Shown here: positions 27,601 to 36,564 of the stretch, one piece after another
How positions within the stretch are numbered: position 1 is the stretch's first letter
Layout of the letters: each line of letters starts with the position of its first letter
Assembly: GCA_038049695.1 (NCBI GenBank)
Contig: CP142453.1
Coordinates: 113,538,001-113,602,000 of the forward strand
Direction of reading: 5' to 3'
DNA length: 64,000 nt
DNA from: Cinnamomum chago
Lineage: Eukaryota; Streptophyta; Magnoliopsida; Laurales; Lauraceae
Position numbers and translations under genes: made by a program
The notes under the pieces: model-generated
Seen by the model: only the letters and a program-made list of their open reading frames with translations
What the model was told of the DNA's origin: nothing
Database searches by the model: none

Positions 27601-30600
27601 TCCTTGATAGGGGTTCCTGATCCCCAACTCTTGGCATATAGGATTTGACCTTGGCGTCCTTGTCCACAACGCAATTGAAGAGGTCTGGAAACTGGACAGC
27701 TAGAGCCTTATCTCGAGCCCAACGGTCTTTCCAAAAGAGAGTCCTCTCACCAGATCCAATATAATATTTAGATTTTTTTTCTTTGATAAAAAAGGTAAGG
27801 ATATTGGCCGAATTTGGCTGAAATGGACCAGGATGACCAAAATTCCAAAATGGACCAAAATCAACTGAAATCTTGGACATTTTTTTTACTTGTAATGAAA
27901 TTATTTGGCCATTGTGACCAAACTGAAATTAACAACTATGACGTAAATTTAGTACTCTGCCAACTTGTGGCTTATTTTAGCTGCTTCTGAAAGATGAGTA
28001 ACTAAATTGTATACTTATGTTCCTTCTATGTAGAGGCAAGGTATGATGGAGCACCTTGATTTCACCAAAGAGACATTTTGCAGATTCCCCTTTTTAGGCA
28101 CATGGGATCCATTATGATCCCCCCTCCCCCTCACCCCATTCGCCCCTCCTCTCTTCTGAATTGGCACCGGCTCAAATTTGGCACACATCCAATTGTTACT
28201 CACCGTTTGATTGAAATCCTTAAAAATTGATTCCTTCTAAAACCATTAAAGCATGAGGGCCCCAAGAAGTTGTATCGCAGTTGTCTTTTAAGAGAGCTCA
28301 ACTAATATTGTGGTAAGAGCTACCTCTCACGGATTTGTGTGAGAGGTGACCTTTTTACCACAACATGCGACACCCCGTGATAAACCCAACCCCCTCACAC
28401 TCACTAGTCACTATCCCCCATGAATTAGCACTCACCCTAGTTTGATGTTAATCTAAATTGCTCACCGTTGGATTAGAGGCCTTAAAATTTAACTCTTTCT
28501 TAAGTTACATTTTTTTTTTTTTATGAAATTTAATCCAACAATGTGGGTAATTTAGATTAGTGTCAAGTTAGGGTGAGGGCTGGTTCATGGTTGGTGAGTG
28601 TGAGGGGGTTGTGATGCAGCGTAGACCTCATGGCCACATGTGTAGGGTCCACTTAGATTTAGGATATTTTATTAACTAGTTATATGTCATTAGTTTCTGA
28701 TTTTATTTAAAGAATTCTATTTAGGATTAGATTTCTAATTTATTTAGTTTCCTAGTTTAATTAGGTTTCTTAGGGCTTAAGTCTTCTTTTACTATTTATA
28801 TGGCAGTGTACACGATTATTTTTAGAGTTGATTAATGAAATTGGGTTTTCCATTGAGGTGCGTCCTCGTTTATAATCTCTGCGGAGATTGATTGTGTCTT
28901 TGGACACATGCTTCAGCACCCATTGTGCTTTTAGCACTTCCACCGGCATCAGGTTGGATTTGTCATGGGGTATCCCACGTGGTGTTTAAAAGGTTACCAT
29001 TCACGCAAATCCGTGAGAGGGTACCTCTTAGGAGAGGTTCTTTTTTTTTTTCCTCTTCTACTGTTTGCTTTACCTCTTTTGAGATGTTTTTCTGTTTTTT
29101 TTTTTTTTTTTTTTAAATAGAAGGCTTCTATTTTTTTATATTTTGTCCACTTCAGTTATTGTGACTTAATGATCCCACTTTAAGATTTTCTGCTTCAAAA
29201 TTTTCTCATCTTCTATTGAACTGGTACCTGTTCCCAATGACTTCAATCATTGCAGCATCTTTTAGTCATTCATATGTTCTATCTCTTTGCTATCTTATAT
29301 ATATAGCATGACTGTTTAGGTGGAGATAAACCATGCTCGTGAGATTGATGAAATATTTGATGCAATAAGCTACAGAAAAGGAGCTTCTGTGATTCGAATG
29401 CTGCAAAGCTATCTTGGGGCCGAATGCTTTCAGGTTTGGAACTTATGGCTTAATGGCTTTTAGTATTTGTTAAATCTATCCCTTTTTTATGATGAGCATA
29501 AATGCATGACAACCTATATGTGCCTGTAGCATAGTTGGAAGGCACAAGTCATATTACCATTTTTTTTTAATTTATTTTTTTAAATGTAAAAAAATATTAA
29601 TGTTACCATCAATATGAAGATACGAGTTCAATAACATTAGGCTGTTTATTTATTCTATTACTTTTGATTATGGGATGCCTAGTTCTTTTTAAGCACATTC
29701 ACATCTAGGGATGGATTTTTTTTTTTCTTTTTTTCCCTTTTTAAATTCTTTAGGATTTTTTTAAAGGTAACTGCTAGCATTTTTTTTTTTTATAAAGTGC
29801 TGAAACAGAAATATGAAAGGGAGGAGATAACAAGGGGAATGAAAAATTCCTTAAAACCAAGTCTCTGTTTGCTAATTTGAGGGAATTAATTACGAGAGTT
29901 AAATTCTTGAATGTCTCTTCAAAGGCCTTTGAATCTCATTTCACAAACCACATCAGATATTGAAGAGGATTCTCGAAAGGACATTTTAACTTGAAAAGAA
30001 TCCATCCACGTGGCAGAGCCTGGTTTGAACTATGGTTGTGGGGCATCCAGCTGAGATGGAATAAGACCAGGAAGTGCCTCAAAACCGTGACGAAACAATG
30101 AAGGACAGCTGGTGCCCGACTTACAAGTCAGTGTGTTTTTTTTCCAATAACCAAAGTATTAGATTAATGAATAAAGATAATACATGGGCAAAAGCAGCCC
30201 ATCTAAAAGGGTGGAGGAACCTTACACCGCCAACACAAAAGGGATTTAAGAAAATGATCAACAAAAGGAACCAGACTATCTGCCCTTTGCTTTGCCATTG
30301 AGTCTGCCAATTTAATTTAATGATTGATTAGGGTTAATCTAGAATACAGGTTTTCCCCCTTTTCTTCTCTTTTTCTTGTAAGTATGGTATAGGGATGGCA
30401 GCGGGGCGGGTCGGGTTAAAGCCCATTGCTAGCCCTAGTTTGATATCTTTACTCTTAATTCCAATAGAGCCATAAAAAAATAGGCTAAAGCTCTTATTTT
30501 CACAAGCCCAGAAATGGGGCCTTTCATTCGTAGAGGATTTGCCTATACTTCTCTACGCTCTTATTTTCCAACCCCTACCTGCTTTAGAGATTTAAACAAA

Positions 30601-32568
30601 TAAAGGTTGGAAATTGTCATGACCCAAATTCCGGGGCCCTGTCGGATATCCGGACGTGATAACTTGGCAATGTTTATCATACATTTATCAAATAGTTCAC
30701 ATAAGAGATTTGACATTTAAGTCAAACTATAATTCCAATTAATTTATAAAAGTCAAACAATATCAATAATTTCTGAATTATCCCAATTTCTATGTTCTGA
30801 TTCAAATCAATAATGTACTAAAACATTAGATAAATTACTAAACAAAAGCTAATCCTTTTAAATTATTTAAATATTTCTCGTTCTCTCCCTTCAGCCACGC
30901 ATGCCAAAATCTACGTGTTGAACGTCATCCCGATCTGTCTCACCCGCAGTAAGATTACCTGAAGGGGGCAACACAACATCAGTATTACTGGTGAATGAAT
31001 TTTTCTAATTACACAAGCAACATAAAACATAATATCACATGATCAACGTATTTGAATCAATATATTAAATCTCATCAAAAGTACATCCATATACATATCC
31101 TTGCCCATGCACATTACCACGCCTCAAAGGCCCATCGTATACATGTATACCAGTCACCATGACCCTGTCTCATCAGACACGTCCACTAAGGACCAGCCAT
31201 CATAATGGCCACTCACGTCCACTAAGGACAACGGCCTCCATGGCCCACATGGTTAGAACACCATGCCTCACACAATAAATTTGCATACCAACCCATTCTT
31301 TCACTTGTACTGATAATTCCAGTACACAATCAGTCATTCCATATATGCCATATTAATTATAAATCATAATATTAACATTTAGCAGTGTGGAACCAGCTCC
31401 ATATAATTCCCCATTTAGATTACTGCCCCACTTCTAATCATAACAGGTAAGGGATGATATAGGAGTGTCCTACCTTAATAGAATATTACATAGTATCATA
31501 CCAAAATTTTAATAAAACAGTCCATAAAATTAATCATAGTCCACATGATCAATCATAATCCACATAAGGCCTTGATTTATCTAAGTAGGAAGGTTAATTT
31601 GTAATTAGATATAAAGTCCAGGGCTATCCCCATCTATAAATCCCACTCAGACCACATATACATACACAAAACCTAGAAACACAAGCTGAAACACCCTGTG
31701 GTAAAATCCAGCGGGTCCCACTAGATCAGACCTAATGTCTAGGTCGCCCAAGGATAGGCTTTACTCTTAATGGATTGGATTCACCATCAAATATTTTTAC
31801 TAGGCCCCATAGGCTTAACAAATACAATTAAAATTCATAAATAACCCTTATTGTTAACAAAATTGAAGTTCCTGGATAACTGGGCAAATGGAGACCAAGC
31901 CACATGAGACCACCACCATTCAGATTGTCTCTGAGCCTACTTCAAGACATGGGGTCTTAATCTAGGGTTAACTTAGATAGTGGGTCCCACCATGGATGTC
32001 TACCTAGCCCTGTTTTCATTAAATTCACGCCTGAGATTCATTACACCTCTTGAACAGTAGGACCCAATGGTTCCCAACCCAGATGTCCAACTACACAAAG
32101 GTCGCCCAAGGGTCCCACACTTGATGGCTGGAATTGATTTCCATTCATGTGACCGGATGGGTCTTAGAAGGGCCTGACGACATGAAACTACAATTCCTGT
32201 AACAGTCGCCTCTGTTACATCATAGCAATTAGATGAGGGCCCAGATGGGGCCCACTCCTTATGGGACCAATACCACCTTGGTCGCCCATGGGTCCCCTTC
32301 AGGATCCATGGACCAGATCCTTGATCAAGTGGACCAGGGGGCGGGTTGGGTTAAAACCCATTGCTATCCCTAGTTTGATATCTTTACTCTTAATTCCAAT
32401 AGAGCCATAAAAAAAATAGGCTAAAGCTCTTATTTTCACAAGCCCAGAAATGGGGCCTTTCATTCGTAGAGGATTTGCCTATACTTCTCTACACTCTTAT
32501 TTTCCAACCCCTACCTGCTTTAGAGATTTAAACAAATAAAGGTTGGAAATAGAGATGCCGAACATGGG

Positions 32569-32599
<31 letters not shown>

Positions 32600-35500
32600 T
32601 AACCTAATAATCTAAGGCTGGAATTGCGATTCAGGATCTTTAGGAAGGGTAATACCTTTGTTTCTCTTCTTTTTCCTGTGTCCTCTTTTACTCATGTTTC
32701 GCGCTTGTGTAAACTGTGAGCACCAAAAGGATGACTTGTGGACCATAATAATAAAATAAAATAAAGATTTTAAACCAATGAAATTACCTTAGCAGTTATT
32801 TCTTAAGCTAAAAATATCAAATGGAGCCATAGCAGCTAAAAATATCAAATGGAGCAGCTATGGCTCATAAGTAATAATGGATGAACCACTGTTAAGAAAA
32901 TGATAAAGAATGAACAGAGATATACAAACATAGTGCATGGACATCTTTAAAAGTCTTCATGACAACGGTTATCTTCAAAAATGTTTCTTGGTTGAAAGAT
33001 AATGTTCCAGAGTCAATGAAGTTAGATATTATGCACTGAGCATCTATAATGAAAGATTTGATTGGTGCTAAACTGAATGACATTATGAGGAATTGGATGG
33101 TTATTATGAGAGAAAATGTAATGTAGCTGATATATTTTACTCTTTCTTTTATTTCCTCTGTGTTCTTTTCCCAAAATCAAACTCGTTGCTTCCTTTGTGG
33201 TTTTCTTTTCATTTTGCTGTCTTTAATTAAAATAAAATAAAAATGCTGAACTCAGTTTTGATGGCAATATATGAAAAGACCTTCACTATGACGGTGCAGA
33301 TTGAGGTAATGAAGTTGCAAATCCCGAATCGCGATTTCAGCTTTAGATCATTAGGCTAATTGAATAAACCAGGCTTTCCTTTCCTCTAAATTACCGTAAG
33401 CAATTCAAAGAGATATGGAATATTGAGTTATAGAGAAGAAATAACCATTAAATAGACCCAAAGCTTCTTCTTTTGCTAGGGATAACTTGAAATCGTTCAT
33501 TATTCGGTAGTTTTCTGAAATCAGCATTATAATGATCTCAGTGATCTTAGAATGCAACCCATTAAAAAGGATGATCTAGAAGTGTAACTATGTATGTATC
33601 GTGTATTTCATCTGTATGATTCTGTTGAGTTAAACATGCCATTCTATGGATTTTTAAATTTTAGTGGTGTCTTTTATTTAACTGTTTGATGACAATCTGC
33701 ATATATTTTGTTTTTCTCATTTCATTAGAGATCATTGGCATCATACATTAAAAGACATGCTTGCTCGAATGCAAAGACTGAAGATTTATGGGCTGTTCTT
33801 GAGGAAGAATCCGGTGAACCTGTCAACATGCTAATGAATTCATGGACGAAACAAAAGGGATATCCAGTTGTCTCCGTAAACATCAAAGATAACAAATTGG
33901 AGTTTGAGCAGGTATGATAATGCTAGTAGATCACGGACACATGGAAATTTTATTATGATCGATATCTTATACATTCAGCGAGAACTAGTTTGAACCACTT
34001 TATGATTTATCCACCTTTCTCACACTCAATGACCCCCAACCCCCAATTTTTGACTGCTACTGTTGGATTGAAATACCCTCTTTGTTCCATATATTTTCAC
34101 CATTGAACTTTGGGCCTCAAAATCCACATTAAAGATCTTCATTTGTTGATTTTTTGGGGCATCCAGTATCCATACATGATGCATAAACTTTCTCATCCTC
34201 CCTACCTTCATAATTGACATGCATGATCCATAATCCATGCATAATGCATAAAATTACAGTTTACAGTAAGGAGACTCAAAATCCAAACTTGAAATGACCA
34301 TCAAGCCCTCTGCTTTTCATTGATCCAATGGTTCCTAGGAGTCCTTCCCGTAAGCTGTAAGGGCCATGTTTGTTGTGGAAGAGAATCATGTGCAATGCCC
34401 ATTTCTAGGGCCACTGGATATAAGCTAATTGACGGAGATATGATGGTTCTAATCCTAAGAGGGTGAAAGTAATCTTTCCCCAATAAATGATACCCCCTTC
34501 ACCTTCCAGACCACTTACTATCAACATGCATCCCCTGAGCTGCTTGACTCCCTTCGCACTGTATTATAATGCGAAGTATACAAATATGCACATGCAGCTG
34601 TGGATATATTTTTTTATTTTTATTTTTTTACTTTTGGGTGGTGTAGATCTCTTCTGGCCAACCCCAGGTTGACTGAGTATGGCTTTATTGTTGATGATAT
34701 TCATTGATGGGTGGATATTGTGTAACTGATTTCATTCATTGCAGACACAATTCTTATCAAGTGGGCACCTTGGGGATGGGCAATGGATTGTTCCCATAAC
34801 CTTATGTTGTGGTTCATATGATACTCGCAAGAATTTCCTGTTACGGACTAAAGCTGAGGAGTTGGATATAATAGAGATTATTGGTTCTTCAAATACTGAA
34901 GGCAGCTCGTTGGGAACAAACGACCAGGGTGATAATAACAATCCCAATCGTGCTTGGATTAAAATTAATGTTGACCAGACAGGTTTCTATCGAGTGAAAT
35001 ATGATGACGAGCTTGCAGCCAGGCTGAAATATGCAATACAAGCCAACTGCTTATCCGCAACAGATAGATTTGGTAGTATAGCTATTCCCATTATCATTTT
35101 TCCTATACCTTTAGCGGACAGTTGCTAACTTTGTAAAATTCTTGATGTCAGGCATCTTGGACGATTCATATGCTCTATGTGTGGCTTGCAAGCAGACATT
35201 GTGTTATTTGTTTTCCTTGATGGATGCTTACAGGGAGGAGCTGGATTATACTGTGCTGTCTCAGTTGATCAATGTGATATTTTCCTCCATGATGTCTTGT
35301 CTATTTTTTCTTAATCTTGCCAATGAATAGTTTTTGTGATTTCTTCCCTCTACAGGTGAGTTGTAAAATTGCAACAATTGCAGCTGATGCCATTCCTGAA
35401 TCATCAGATGACATTAAAAAGTTTTTCATCAATCTTCTCCAATTTTCTGCAGGGTTAGTGCTCTACATCCTTTCTAATTGACCCATGTATTTACTTGACT

Positions 35501-36198
35501 TCTTTGACAATTTCATCAACCCAGCCATCTATCTAAATGTGTCTCCTTCCGTGTGCTCATAGCATTGAGCATCAAGCCATCAACTGCTTTGTAGTGGCTT
35601 TTTGTGGTTTTGTCTTGCTATTAGATTAAGAAATCTTTGTGTGAGAGCCATCCTGGCCTTTATTAGGTAGGGAATCAGTGTATTATTTGTATTTTGTAAC
35701 TTGAACATTAAATGTTTTAAGGGATTATGGAGCCAGAAATGAATGGGGGGTTATAGTCCTAGAGGCAAGTATACATGTAAAGACCACCATAAGTTCTCAA
35801 GGGGTATACAAGTGTACACTTGTGTAACAATATTTTTGTTGGAAAGTATAAACTGCAGTGCAACTCAGGTGGGTTGGGTCAAGTTGGGATCAACTTGGAC
35901 CCAACTTGACTTATATACCTTATTACCCTTAACCTATACCTTGACTTCTTATGGTGAACTTCACGTGTATGCTTATGATTACCGGCCGCAGTGCAAGTCA
36001 GGTTGGGCTTGACATGGACTCAACCTGACTATATAGACCCTTAACCCACACCTGGACTTAACCAACTTAGAACCTGAAACAGAGAGAGAGAGAGAGAGCC
36101 TGACAAGTGACAGCTTTGTTGATAGTCTTACATAAATCATAAAATATAACTCTTTCAACCTTTCTAAACCCTACCAGATCCAAACCGCCGCGCCCGCG

Positions 36199-36238
<40 letters not shown>

Positions 36239-36470
36239 TCAGAAAGAAGTCTCATAAAAAATTATATTGGAAATCAAAACACTGTTTTTTTTTTTTTTTT
36301 TTTAATTTTATCGATAACAATAAACTTTATTAAAGAAAGAAACAACCAACGAGTACAATTCAGCTTAAAATGAACAAACTATCAACCCTTTGGACATTCT
36401 ATGATCCTCTTCAAAACCAATCATATGAGTGAGCGAGCGTGCGCACACGCATGTCTCTCTCTCTGTCTCT

Positions 36471-36564
<94 letters not shown>

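Larger units (their letters stand above)
26077..29319 (+). other. Aminopeptidase intron 8 (3.2 kb)
   Basis: Contains an antisense LINE fragment (26768-27775), a foldback MITE (about 28305-29045) interrupted by a solo LTR (28612-28951), a diffuse repeat rich in CCGATT/GGAACCGGGACC words near 26310-26460, and a second MITE-like stretch near 28060-28250 that shares words with the foldback. Confidence 0.7.
29434..33728 (+). other. Aminopeptidase intron 9 (4.3 kb)
   Basis: Contains two ~212 bp direct repeats (30403-30614 and 32338-32550) around a 1.7 kb noncoding segment, plus a compound CT/AC microsatellite near 32571-32600. The flanks (29434-30400 and 32600-33728) are T-rich intron sequence with no recognised gene. 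Confidence 0.7.

Noticed and set aside
35142-35330. Separate small gene in the aminopeptidase region
   Set aside because: It is exon 12 plus flanking intron; phase and homology place it in the aminopeptidase.
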